NCBI GenBank assembly: GCA_030671945.1
Contig: DAOVHJ010000165.1
Span: 1-6,270, forward strand
Direction: 5' to 3'
Source of the DNA: Candidatus Heimdallarchaeota archaeon
Lineage (GTDB): Archaea > Asgardarchaeota > Heimdallarchaeia > JABLTI01
Length of the DNA stretch: 6,270 bases
Part shown: positions 1 to 5,486 of the stretch, piece after piece
How positions within the stretch are numbered: position 1 is the stretch's first letter
How the letters are laid out: every line of letters starts with the position of its first letter
Translations under genes and position numbers: made by a program
Notes under the pieces: generated by a model
Database searches by the model: none
The model's input: only the letters and a program-made list of their open reading frames with translations
What the model was told of the DNA's origin: nothing

Positions 1-493
1 TCCTACTTTAAATGACACAGACGGGGATTTACTTAATGATGCGGACGAAGTCTATCTTTACCTCTCCTCACCAATAAGAGTTGATACTGATGAAGATGGT
101 CTGACAGATTTTCAAGAAGTAATTATTTACAATACTTCTCCAACAGATCCGGACATGGATGATGATGGACTGTTAGATGGCGAAGAAATTTTGATTTTTG
201 GTACTGATCCTGATCGCTATGATACAGATAATGACAACTATAGTGATTACGAGGAGATTGAAGAAGGTACTAATCCTTTAAGTTCAACCAGTAATCCCGG
301 TAAGAGACTTCTTACTATTTTGGCCTCAGTTTTCTCTGGAACAATTGGCATTCTATTTATTTATTATGTAATTCCTTATCTCTTCAACTTGCGTAAGAAA
401 AATGAGGAATATAAATGGATTAGAATTGGTTTACAAAAACGTCAAGAAAAGAGTGATAAGATGCTTAATTCCATTGAAAAGTCTTCTAAATAA
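1..493 (+). CDS. C-terminal part of a membrane-anchored surface protein with thrombospondin type 3-like calcium-binding repeats (5' partial)
   Basis: The reading frame is open from base 2, so the gene starts before the window; the ATG at 155 lies inside a repeat and is not a credible start. The visible 163 residues hold four Asp-rich repeats of the form DxDxDGxxDxxE (residues 5-96), a short Ser/Thr/Asn/Pro linker, one hydrophobic span (about 103-129) and a Lys/Arg-rich tail of about 34 residues. Such repeats bind Ca2+ in thrombospondin type 3 and related bacterial and archaeal exoproteins. The positive residues after the span (LRKK) predict repeats outside and tail in the cytoplasm, so a type I topology. 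The missing N-terminus probably carries the signal peptide and the functional ectodomain, so the specific role is unknown. The gene is convergent with the regulator at 531-824. Confidence 0.85.
   Translation, partial: PTLNDTDGDLLNDADEVYLYLSSPIRVDTDEDGLTDFQEVIIYNTSPTDPDMDDDGLLDGEEILIFGTDPDRYDTDNDNYSDYEEIEEGTNPLSSTSNPGKRLLTILASVFSGTIGILFIYYVIPYLFNLRKKNEEYKWIRIGLQKRQEKSDKMLNSIEKSSK
14..289 (+). repeat. Four tandem 23-codon calcium-binding (TSP3-like) repeats
   Basis: The protein-level repeats start at bases 14, 83, 152 and 221, exactly 69 bases apart. Each opens with DTD, DMD or similar, followed by D/N-G/N-hydrophobic-x-D and a Glu-rich helix start, then ends near a T-[DN]-P or S-P turn. The first three are closest to consensus. 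The fourth (DTDNDNYSDYEEIEEGTNP) loses the Gly. The DNA copies have diverged, so this is an old protein repeat, not a recent DNA duplication. More copies may lie before the window. Confidence 0.85.
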
Positions 494-531
494 TCTTTTA
501 TTTCTCATTATTTCCTTAACTTGATTTTTTT
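494..531 (+). terminator. T-rich termination region after the surface protein gene
   Basis: After the TAA stop the + strand is strongly T-rich and ends in a run of seven T at 525-531, with no clear hairpin. Archaeal RNA polymerase typically terminates at such T tracts. The run reaches the stop codon of the convergent regulator gene, so + strand transcripts would end just as they meet it. Confidence 0.45.
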
Positions 532-824
532 CACTGATTTTCTTTTGCTAAATGTTTTATTGTTGCCATGAGAACGTTAGCATTCTTCTGCAAAATATAA
601 GTAGAACCTAGTATTCCTTTCTTGGATTTAGTTTTTATCCTTTTCACAACATCAGCGTCTAAAAGAATACGTAAATGGTTTTCGACGGTTGAACGATGCT
701 TGTCAAGTGTTATTGCTATGTCTCCTGGATTTGTTATTCCAAGTTGAATGCAATCTATAATTCCTAGTCGAGTTGAGGAAGCAAATGCCTTCATTAGCTT
801 CTCTAATTTGCTGAAATCCATCAT
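531..824 (-). CDS. ArsR-like winged helix-turn-helix transcriptional regulator
   Basis: The 97-residue protein has the size and pattern of a single-domain ArsR-type winged helix regulator. An N-terminal helix with ASSTRLGIIDCI (about residues 15-26) matches the usual 'ALADPTRRRIL' opening of the family. A helix-turn-helix follows (about 31-56), with recognition helix RSTVENHLRILLDADVV, and then a Lys-rich wing (61-79). No Cys-based metal site of the ELCVCDL kind is present, so metal sensing is not supported and the ligand is unknown. Two ATGs lie in tandem at the start; the upstream one is used here, with little Shine-Dalgarno support. The gene lies 78 bases downstream of the sirtuin gene on the same strand, so it could be cotranscribed with it, but it also has a possible TATA box of its own. 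Confidence 0.85.
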   Translation of the reverse strand: MMDFSKLEKLMKAFASSTRLGIIDCIQLGITNPGDIAITLDKHRSTVENHLRILLDADVVKRIKTKSKKGILGSTYILQKNANVLMATIKHLAKENQ

Positions 825-857
825 CTTATTTTCTCTCGTCTCACTCTATAGTTTCTC

Positions 858-873
858 GATAATAAAAAATATT
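858..873 (-). promoter_or_regulatory. Possible TATA box of the ArsR-like regulator gene
   Basis: On the - strand an AATATTTTTTATTATC stretch lies about 35-49 bases before the ATG at 824, which fits an archaeal TATA box with a short leader. The region is generally AT-rich, so chance is a real alternative. A T6 run further upstream, after the sirtuin stop codon, could end the sirtuin transcript. Confidence 0.4.
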
Positions 874-902
874 GCTTCCTTTAAAAAACTAACAAAGAGG
901 AG

Positions 903-1673
903 TTAACTAAGATTTTCCTTTACTTGAGAAACTATCTTAGTTATTACCCCACCAATTTTCTCTTCGATTTTTATATCAACCAGTTCATCATAAGGCGTTT
1001 GACCCATGTTGATTAAGATTGTTTTTGCGTTATTTTTTCTTGCTAATTCTGGCAAATCTGCTGCAGGCGTAACAACCAAGGATGAACCTATGATCAAGTA
1101 AACATCAGCTTGATCGGAATGCTCATGAGATTTCAAAAAATCATCTTCTGGTAATGGATCTCCGAAATTCACTACTGAAGAAATAATTCTTCCTTCACAA
1201 TTTAGACAGGTTGGTTGGAATTCATTAACTGAGCTTGTTCTATAACCTGGACCCCATCTACTTTTATCCCAATCTGCTTCTTCGTATGTCATTTTTTTGT
1301 TACAGGATAAACAAACCATAAAATTACTATTACCATGCAATTCTGCTAAAAGATCCGCTTTTATTCCTGAAATTAAGTGTAACCCATCGACATTCTGTGT
1401 GATTAAGAATTTCAATAAACCCATATTTTGTAGTTCCACTAATGCAAGATGACCACTATTTGGTTGTATTTCACTCCATGATTTTTTCATTTTCGGAGGA
1501 GGAAGGCCTTTATCTCTTCTAGTCCACACACCGTCTGGTCCTCGGAAATCAGGAATCCCGGATTCTGTACTTATTCCTGCTCCTGTGAAAGCTACAAGAT
1601 GTTTCGAATTAGCAATCCATTCTGCAATTTGGATGATTTTTTCATCTAAACTTAATTCATTATATTTACTCAT
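903..1673 (-). CDS. SIR2 family NAD-dependent protein deacylase (sirtuin), SIRT6/7-like
   Basis: This protein would remove acetyl or other acyl groups from lysines, using NAD+ and yielding O-acyl-ADP-ribose and nicotinamide. All core sirtuin motifs are visible in its 256 residues: GAGIS (31-35), GIPDFRGPDGVW (39-50), TQNVDG (92-97), catalytic His113 in ELHGN, a CxxC...CxxC zinc site (Cys121, 124, 156, 159), NFGDPLP (169-175), GSSL (196-199) and INMG (221-224). The stretch GVWTRRDKGLPPP plus QNVDGLH and LAELHGN resembles the SIRT6/SIRT7 group (class IV) more than CobB-type sirtuins; this is from memory of family sequences, not an alignment. Length is normal and complete. No Shine-Dalgarno site precedes the ATG, and the TATA box position suggests a leaderless mRNA. 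Substrates are unknown; archaeal sirtuins are known to act on chromatin proteins such as Alba and on metabolic enzymes. Confidence 0.95.
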   Translation of the reverse strand: MSKYNELSLDEKIIQIAEWIANSKHLVAFTGAGISTESGIPDFRGPDGVWTRRDKGLPPPKMKKSWSEIQPNSGHLALVELQNMGLLKFLITQNVDGLHLISGIKADLLAELHGNSNFMVCLSCNKKMTYEEADWDKSRWGPGYRTSSVNEFQPTCLNCEGRIISSVVNFGDPLPEDDFLKSHEHSDQADVYLIIGSSLVVTPAADLPELARKNNAKTILINMGQTPYDELVDIKIEEKIGGVITKIVSQVKENLS

Positions 1674-1696
1674 AGTAGTTTAGCTCTTTCATTCAG

Positions 1697-1709
1697 CTAA
1701 TTAAATATT
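1697..1709 (-). promoter_or_regulatory. TATA box of the sirtuin gene
   Basis: The - strand reads AATATTTAATTAG, preceded by a purine-rich GAGA stretch that could serve as BRE. It lies 23-36 bases before the ATG at 1673, so initiation about 25 bases downstream would fall within a few bases of the start codon. That fits the absence of a Shine-Dalgarno site. Confidence 0.55.
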
Positions 1710-1756
1710 CTCAAATCCAAAAAAAAGCTACAAAACTTTGATAAGAGGGGAAATAG

Positions 1757-1771
1757 TTTATATGCTTAAAT
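1757..1771 (+). promoter_or_regulatory. TATA-like box of the HAD phosphatase gene
   Basis: The + strand has TTTATATGCTTAAAT about 46-60 bases before the TTG start. This contains two overlapping TATA-like cores, TTTATATG and CTTAAAT. Initiation near 1787-1795 would leave a leader of about 25 bases that includes the ribosome binding site. It is back to back with the sirtuin promoter, about 50 bases away, and each gene seems to have its own box. Confidence 0.5.
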
Positions 1772-1803
1772 CCCAAAAAATAGAAATAAATTGTGTAAGG
1801 AAT

Positions 1804-1809
1804 GAGGAG
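1804..1809 (+). promoter_or_regulatory. Shine-Dalgarno site deciding a TTG start
   Basis: GAGGAG sits eight bases before the TTG at 1818. An in-frame TAG at 1812-1814 blocks any longer frame, and the conserved FLFDVDGT motif begins only eight residues after this TTG. The TTG start is therefore well supported. Confidence 0.7.
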
Positions 1810-1817
1810 AATAGCTT

Positions 1818-2582
1818 TTGACAAGACCAAAAATAGGTTTTCTTTTTGATGTGGATGGAACTTTAACCACCTATCATGCGAATGATTCAGTCATAGATTT
1901 ATTAATAATTAATGATTTAGAGTCGATTCGAAAATTGGACTTTCCTATTGGTCTTATAACTGGGAGAAGTGTTCAATGGGTCCGCAATTACTTTTTCAAC
2001 CATGTAAATGATACTTTGAAAGAGTATATTCCAGTATTCGGTGAATTTGGACTCGTTAATTGGTACCAAGGGAAAAAAGTTCGCAAACGAATTAGTAAAG
2101 AACTTCGAGAATTACTGAGAAACATAAAGAAAGAATGCTCAGAAGCAATATGCGAATACCGAGAACTCGAACCCTATGAAAATTACATACAACCTGATCA
2201 AAGAAAACTTTGGATAGAACCAAAAGAAATTATGATAACATTTCGCACTTTACCACTCTATGGTTTAACAACGGAGAAATTATTGAGGAATATTGAACCA
2301 ATTGTTAAAGAATATGCAAATGAGCTAAAAATTGTCCCCAATCCTTATGCTGTTGATATTCTACCTATTAAAACTAGTAAAAAAACTGCTGCAGAAAAAG
2401 CTATTAGAACGCTAGATAAGGAGAAAGCAGTAACCAAATGGTATGCCTTTGGTGATTCAGAAACAGATCGCGAAATGAGTTATGCGAAAAATGCTGATGT
2501 AAAATTCTACAAAATACCTCGAGGGGTAACTCGAGAAGCCCATTTAATTATACAACGATTATTGGCAGGAAGTCCAGAATAA
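1818..2582 (+). CDS. HAD superfamily (type IIB-like) phosphatase
   Basis: The 254-residue protein shows the four HAD motifs: DVDGT with nucleophile Asp11 and acid/base Asp13; ITGRS (47-51) as motif II; lysines at 186-189 in PIKTSKK as motif III; and GDSETD (212-217) as the Mg2+-binding motif IV. The large insertion between motifs II and III (about 75-180) is consistent with a type IIB cap, as in sucrose-phosphate, trehalose-phosphate, mannosyl-3-phosphoglycerate and archaeal phosphoglycolate phosphatases. A sugar-phosphate or phosphoglycolate-type substrate is plausible, but the sequence does not decide between them, and no glycosyltransferase partner is nearby. Translation starts at TTG with a good Shine-Dalgarno site. 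The gene runs opposite to the sirtuin and ends six bases from the stop codon of the convergent small membrane protein gene. Confidence 0.88.
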   Translation: MTRPKIGFLFDVDGTLTTYHANDSVIDLLIINDLESIRKLDFPIGLITGRSVQWVRNYFFNHVNDTLKEYIPVFGEFGLVNWYQGKKVRKRISKELRELLRNIKKECSEAICEYRELEPYENYIQPDQRKLWIEPKEIMITFRTLPLYGLTTEKLLRNIEPIVKEYANELKIVPNPYAVDILPIKTSKKTAAEKAIRTLDKEKAVTKWYAFGDSETDREMSYAKNADVKFYKIPRGVTREAHLIIQRLLAGSPE

Positions 2583-2588
2583 TTCAGT

Positions 2589-2753
2589 TCATATTCCCAT
2601 GATCAGAATTGTGCCAATAAGTAGTGCTATTAAAACCCCTATAATAATGATTGACTTAACTGATGAAGTTCGTATATTTTGTTTTGCTACTTCTTCTGAA
2701 TATTTTTCATCAGCTTCAGCTGCAATTAAACGACTTCTTGGATCATAAGCCAT
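2589..2753 (-). CDS. Small tail-anchored membrane protein, 54 residues, unknown function
   Basis: The frame runs from ATG (complement of 2751-2753) to TGA (complement of 2589-2591). The first 33 residues (starting MAYDPRSRLIAAEADEKYS) are charged and probably helical; residues 35-54 are almost entirely Ile, Leu, Val and Gly and form one membrane span ending at the C-terminus. This predicts a tail-anchored protein with a cytoplasmic N-terminal part. Support for a real gene is a GAGG Shine-Dalgarno site seven bases from the ATG, a TATA-like box before it, and a sensible fit between two neighbouring genes. The size and topology resemble SecG/Sec61-beta, but I do not see that family's conserved Gly/Pro pattern. 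It lies 76 bases downstream of the other tail-anchored protein gene, on the same strand. Confidence 0.7.
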   Translation of the reverse strand: MAYDPRSRLIAAEADEKYSEEVAKQNIRTSSVKSIIIIGVLIALLIGTILIMGI

Positions 2754-2760
2754 CTAAATC

Positions 2761-2795
2761 CCTCATATTATATTATGCCAACTAGTTATTTAAAC
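2761..2795 (-). promoter_or_regulatory. TATA box and Shine-Dalgarno site of the 54-residue protein gene
   Basis: On the - strand GTTTAAATAAC (2785-2795) is a good TATA-like box 31 bases from the ATG. TGAGGG (2760-2765) gives a Shine-Dalgarno site with about seven bases of spacing. Initiation 25 bases after the box would start the mRNA right at this site. The small gene could therefore be transcribed apart from the upstream 322-residue protein gene. Confidence 0.5.
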
Positions 2796-2829
2796 TTGAA
2801 CAAAGTATGCTTTAAAATTAAGCAGTATT

Positions 2830-3798
2830 TTATGAGCGAAAGATTGTTATCATACTTAAAATGAAAGCCATTACAGAGATTAGGAAGGAAAGGCTGGCAA
2901 TGAAAAAGCCAATGAATCTTTGTTTTTCAGCTATCCGTGCTGCATCGATGTTTGTTTTAATCATGTCTCTTATATGATCTGCTAATTTCATGAGAATGTC
3001 ATCATCAATTGCTCTCATTCGTTGTCTTGTTAATGGTTTTTGTGTATTCCTAGTTCGAAGCATTTGTTCATAAATTCCACCGGTGTAAATAGCATTTATG
3101 AGAGTCTGTTTAAACTCTAAGGGAATCCAACCATCACAGAAAACCATAGCACTCCTGACACTGAGTCTAATGTAGTGTTCCTTAAAACTGAACATGCTAA
3201 ACCATCTTCCTCTCTCAGGTAGAGAATAGGTCAATGAGGTACTCGGAATGGAGAAAATCGGGTCAACGGAGAGCTCTTTAGAAACTTTGATTTCTTCTCT
3301 TATCATTTTAGCACCATTACGAACTATAATTAATGGATAATAGAAAATTTCATTTATTTCCCAAGGTTTCTCACCTATGCCTTCAGGATCCTTAACACTC
3401 ACTTTTGTTCCTTTTAAATCTTCAAAAACAAATTTCAAATCACGTAAAATATCATCTCTATGTGTTTTGAGTTCAAAGAATTCCTCAAGACCAATAGTTA
3501 ATCTAATGATCAAACGTCTGTTATAGAAACCAATTAGAGGCGATCTTCGTAAATCAACATATGATTGGTACGATTCAATTTCTGCGAGTTTAAATGATTC
3601 TTCTAAATGAGGCTTATCTAATTCTTTGATTTCCCCTTTAACAAAGAAATCTTTTTTGGGAATGAATTTCCTAAAAGATTCAAGTATTTTTGACCAAAGT
3701 TCATTTAATTGTCTCTGGGAGAGATTTGAAACTGGCATACCATAATCAAATAAAGCTAATATATACCATGCAACGTAATCATTTTCGTTTTTTTTCAA
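2830..3798 (-). CDS. Tail-anchored protein of unknown function, 322 residues
   Basis: I recognise no family. The protein is soluble-looking and rich in charged and aromatic residues for about 290 residues. A charged helical stretch follows (about 255-292, including AIDDDILMKLADHIRDMIKT), possibly a short coiled coil, then one hydrophobic span (about 295-319) and a two-residue tail. There is no signal peptide, so the large domain should face the cytoplasm with the C-terminus anchored. No catalytic motif stands out, and it has one Cys only (221). The chosen start is TTG, with a weak upstream AAGGTTGA. The frame is open upstream to a stop at 3841-3843 but has no ATG, GTG or other TTG there, so only rare codons could extend it. 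The long intact frame, the promoter upstream and its fit between genes support it as real. Confidence 0.82.
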   Translation of the reverse strand: MKKNENDYVAWYILALFDYGMPVSNLSQRQLNELWSKILESFRKFIPKKDFFVKGEIKELDKPHLEESFKLAEIESYQSYVDLRRSPLIGFYNRRLIIRLTIGLEEFFELKTHRDDILRDLKFVFEDLKGTKVSVKDPEGIGEKPWEINEIFYYPLIIVRNGAKMIREEIKVSKELSVDPIFSIPSTSLTYSLPERGRWFSMFSFKEHYIRLSVRSAMVFCDGWIPLEFKQTLINAIYTGGIYEQMLRTRNTQKPLTRQRMRAIDDDILMKLADHIRDMIKTNIDAARIAEKQRFIGFFIASLSFLISVMAFILSMITIFRS

Positions 3799-3845
3799 AT
3801 TCTGGTCAACCTTGAACTTTGTAATACTATTACTCTCTATTCAAC

Positions 3846-3856
3846 TATTTAAAATT
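3846..3856 (-). promoter_or_regulatory. TATA box of the 322-residue protein gene
   Basis: The - strand reads AATTTTAAATAG here, a good archaeal TATA box about 48 bases before the TTG start. The expected start site near 3825 leaves a leader of about 28 bases. It lies just past the stop codon of the HemK2-like gene, so the 322-residue protein gene probably forms a separate transcription unit. Confidence 0.5.
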
Positions 3857-3868
3857 GTTAGGAAATCG

Positions 3869-4480
3869 CTATTCTGTTATGTTCTTTTTCAGGTAATATA
3901 ATAGTATACTTTCTTTCCCTTCAACAATTTTATCTTTTATTAAGCAATTGAATCCTTGAAACTCTATCATATTCTCTAATAATGCTAGATTCGTTTTTGA
4001 TGAAACAACAAGATAACAGCTGCCATTATTTTTCAAGAAAAAAGGCAACGCTTTGAGAAATGGTTTTACAACATCTAAACCATCAATTCCTCCAGACCAA
4101 GCCTGTTCTAAAAGCCCAAAATCCTTCACTGGTAAATATGGAGAGTTAAACAATACAATATCAAAAAATTGCAAATTATTTTCTTTTGCATGAAGAGATG
4201 TAAACAAATCCGAACATAAGACTTCAAGATTTACAGAGTTTTGTTTTGCATTCTTCTTTGTTGCATTCGCAGCTATATGATTTATTTCTACACAGAAGAA
4301 ATCAGCTCTCGGAAATTTCTTTGCGAGATAGAGTGAGACGTAACCAGAACCTGAACCCACTTCCAAAACTTTTTCGTTAGTTAAATCATGAACGTTTTCT
4401 GCTAATAGAAAAGAATCCTCAGCGGGATCATAGACTTCACTTGGAATGTCTAAAGATAAACCATCAATCACCTTATGCAT
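3869..4480 (-). CDS. HemK2/Mtq2-like class I SAM-dependent methyltransferase, probable release factor glutamine methyltransferase
   Basis: The 203-residue protein has the hallmarks of the archaeal/eukaryotic HemK2 (N6AMT1, yeast Mtq2) group: VYDPAEDSFLL (16-26), the SAM-binding loop EVGSGSG (40-46), acidic Glu65 in CVEIN, catalytic NSPY (112-115) and the downstream AWSGGIDGLDVV (127-138). Family members methylate the Gln of the GGQ motif in release factor aRF1/eRF1, usually with the activator Trm112; eukaryotic ones can also act on other targets. It lacks the N-terminal domain of bacterial PrmC, as expected for this group. The catalytic motif reads N-S-P-Y where N-P-P-Y is commonest. The gene follows ksgA by 22 bases on the same strand, so probably an operon. 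An upstream in-frame TGA at 4487-4489 limits the start to this ATG or the later GTG at codon 4. Confidence 0.9.
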   Translation of the reverse strand: MHKVIDGLSLDIPSEVYDPAEDSFLLAENVHDLTNEKVLEVGSGSGYVSLYLAKKFPRADFFCVEINHIAANATKKNAKQNSVNLEVLCSDLFTSLHAKENNLQFFDIVLFNSPYLPVKDFGLLEQAWSGGIDGLDVVKPFLKALPFFLKNNGSCYLVVSSKTNLALLENMIEFQGFNCLIKDKIVEGKESILLYYLKKNITE

Positions 4481-4502
4481 AAAACATCATATCCATTTCT
4501 GT

Positions 4503-5363
4503 TTATTTTAATAGATTTAGTTGGTTTGATGCTTGTAGAAATTCCATGATTTCCCCTGTTGTTTTTACTAAATCTTCAACTGAAAGTTCTCTTACTCGAC
4601 TATTTGCAAAACTCAGACTTTCATCTAATTGTTTTTTAAATGAAAATCTCTCCTCTTTAGGAATAATTCTTTTGAAGTAATCATATAGAACAGAACAAAC
4701 GAGTTTGTTTTTTGTGTTAAATAGAATTCTTGAGGTAATTCTATAATACTTCCTTGAAATCGGCAGTTTCTCTTTTTTTGGTTTAATTAGAACTAATGCA
4801 CTATCGACTTTTGGCATTGGTAGAAAGCAATTTCGAGGAACCCTCTCAAGTATCTCAACTTCAGCTTGAAATTGTAAATTAGCTGACAACCGAGAATAAT
4901 CATCTGTTCTTGGTTTTGCCACCATTCTTCGAGCAAACTCATATTGATACATTAAAACTGCTAACTCAAAATCATAATCAAGTAATCTGAAAGTTATCGG
5001 AGATGAAATATGGTAGGGAAGGTTTGCAATAAACTTAGTTACTTCTGGATAATCAAGCTTTAAGGCATCGCCAGCTAAAATTGTCACATTATCATGTGAT
5101 TGGAATTTTCTTTTGAGGTATTGAGTAAGTTTTCTATCATATTCAATAGAGTACACTTTCCCAGCAGCTTTTGCTAATTGCTCTGTTAGTAATCCAGTTC
5201 CTCCGCCAATCTCTAATACTGTATCCTCTTTTGTAAGTTTAGCATATTTGATTTGACGATTTAGAACATTTTTGTTAATCAGAAAATTCTGACTTAGACT
5301 TTTTCTCGGAGAAATTCCGGCTTGAATTAAAGCATCTCGAGTCTTTATGATTAATTCACTCAT
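4503..5363 (-). CDS. ksgA: Ribosomal RNA small subunit adenine dimethyltransferase KsgA/Dim1 (rsmA)
   Basis: This enzyme uses SAM to dimethylate two adjacent adenines in the 3'-terminal helix (helix 45) of 16S rRNA, a late step and checkpoint in small-subunit assembly. Motifs are all in place in the 286 residues: SLSQNFL (22-28), EIGGGTG (51-57), acidic Glu74 in SIEYD, GDAL (98-101), catalytic NLPYHISSPI (114-123), YQYEFARRMVAKP (139-151) and FLPMPKVDSALV (180-191). A C-terminal helical domain follows, as usual for the archaeal form. Its length is typical. No Shine-Dalgarno site is visible and a TATA box lies about 30 bases from the ATG, so the mRNA is probably leaderless. It leads the pair with the HemK2-like methyltransferase. 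In many archaea this pair follows L21e, rpoF and a DUF655 gene; here an acyl-CoA ligase is upstream instead. Confidence 0.97.
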   Translation of the reverse strand: MSELIIKTRDALIQAGISPRKSLSQNFLINKNVLNRQIKYAKLTKEDTVLEIGGGTGLLTEQLAKAAGKVYSIEYDRKLTQYLKRKFQSHDNVTILAGDALKLDYPEVTKFIANLPYHISSPITFRLLDYDFELAVLMYQYEFARRMVAKPRTDDYSRLSANLQFQAEVEILERVPRNCFLPMPKVDSALVLIKPKKEKLPISRKYYRITSRILFNTKNKLVCSVLYDYFKRIIPKEERFSFKKQLDESLSFANSRVRELSVEDLVKTTGEIMEFLQASNQLNLLK

Positions 5364-5389
5364 ATCAAATAATCATAAAACGGTAACTC

Positions 5390-5397
5390 ATTATAAG
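5390..5397 (-). promoter_or_regulatory. TATA box of ksgA
   Basis: The - strand reads CTTATAAT, 27 bases upstream of the ATG at 5363. Initiation about 25 bases downstream would leave only a few bases of leader, matching the lack of a Shine-Dalgarno site. Confidence 0.5.
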
Positions 5398-5436
5398 ACC
5401 TTTGAACAATCAGCAAATCAAATGCTAATTATCAAT

Positions 5437-5475
5437 AAAAAAAAACAAAATATGGTAAGTAAAGATTTACTTACC
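5437..5475 (-). terminator. Palindrome plus T tract, probable terminator of the acyl-CoA ligase gene
   Basis: GGTAAGTAAA (5454-5463) and its exact complement TTTACTTACC (5466-5475) are separated by two bases. On the - strand this hairpin begins 11 bases after the ligase stop codon and is followed by ATATTTTG and nine T (complement of 5437-5445). The arrangement is that of an intrinsic terminator. Because the two-base spacer is too tight, the RNA stem would be about eight or nine pairs. Archaea mainly need the T tract, so the palindrome may instead be a protein binding site or protect the 3' end. Confidence 0.6.
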
Positions 5476-5486
5476 TTCTATGAGAT

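Noticed and set aside
155..157. ATG as a start for the left-edge gene
   Set aside because: The frame is open upstream to the window edge and the upstream codons encode two more repeats of the same kind, so this Met is internal.
531..824. Arsenic or metal resistance regulator
   Set aside because: The fold is ArsR-like, but no metal-binding Cys motif is present and no resistance gene is nearby.
494..902. Small RNA or extra small gene in the gaps around the regulator
   Set aside because: The gaps are under 80 bases, AT-rich, and contain no stable stem, no tRNA-like pattern and no credible frame.
2589..2753. Assignment of the 54-residue protein as Sec61-beta/SecG
   Set aside because: Only size and topology match. 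The conserved Gly-rich and Pro-containing pattern before the membrane span is not visible, so I left the function open.
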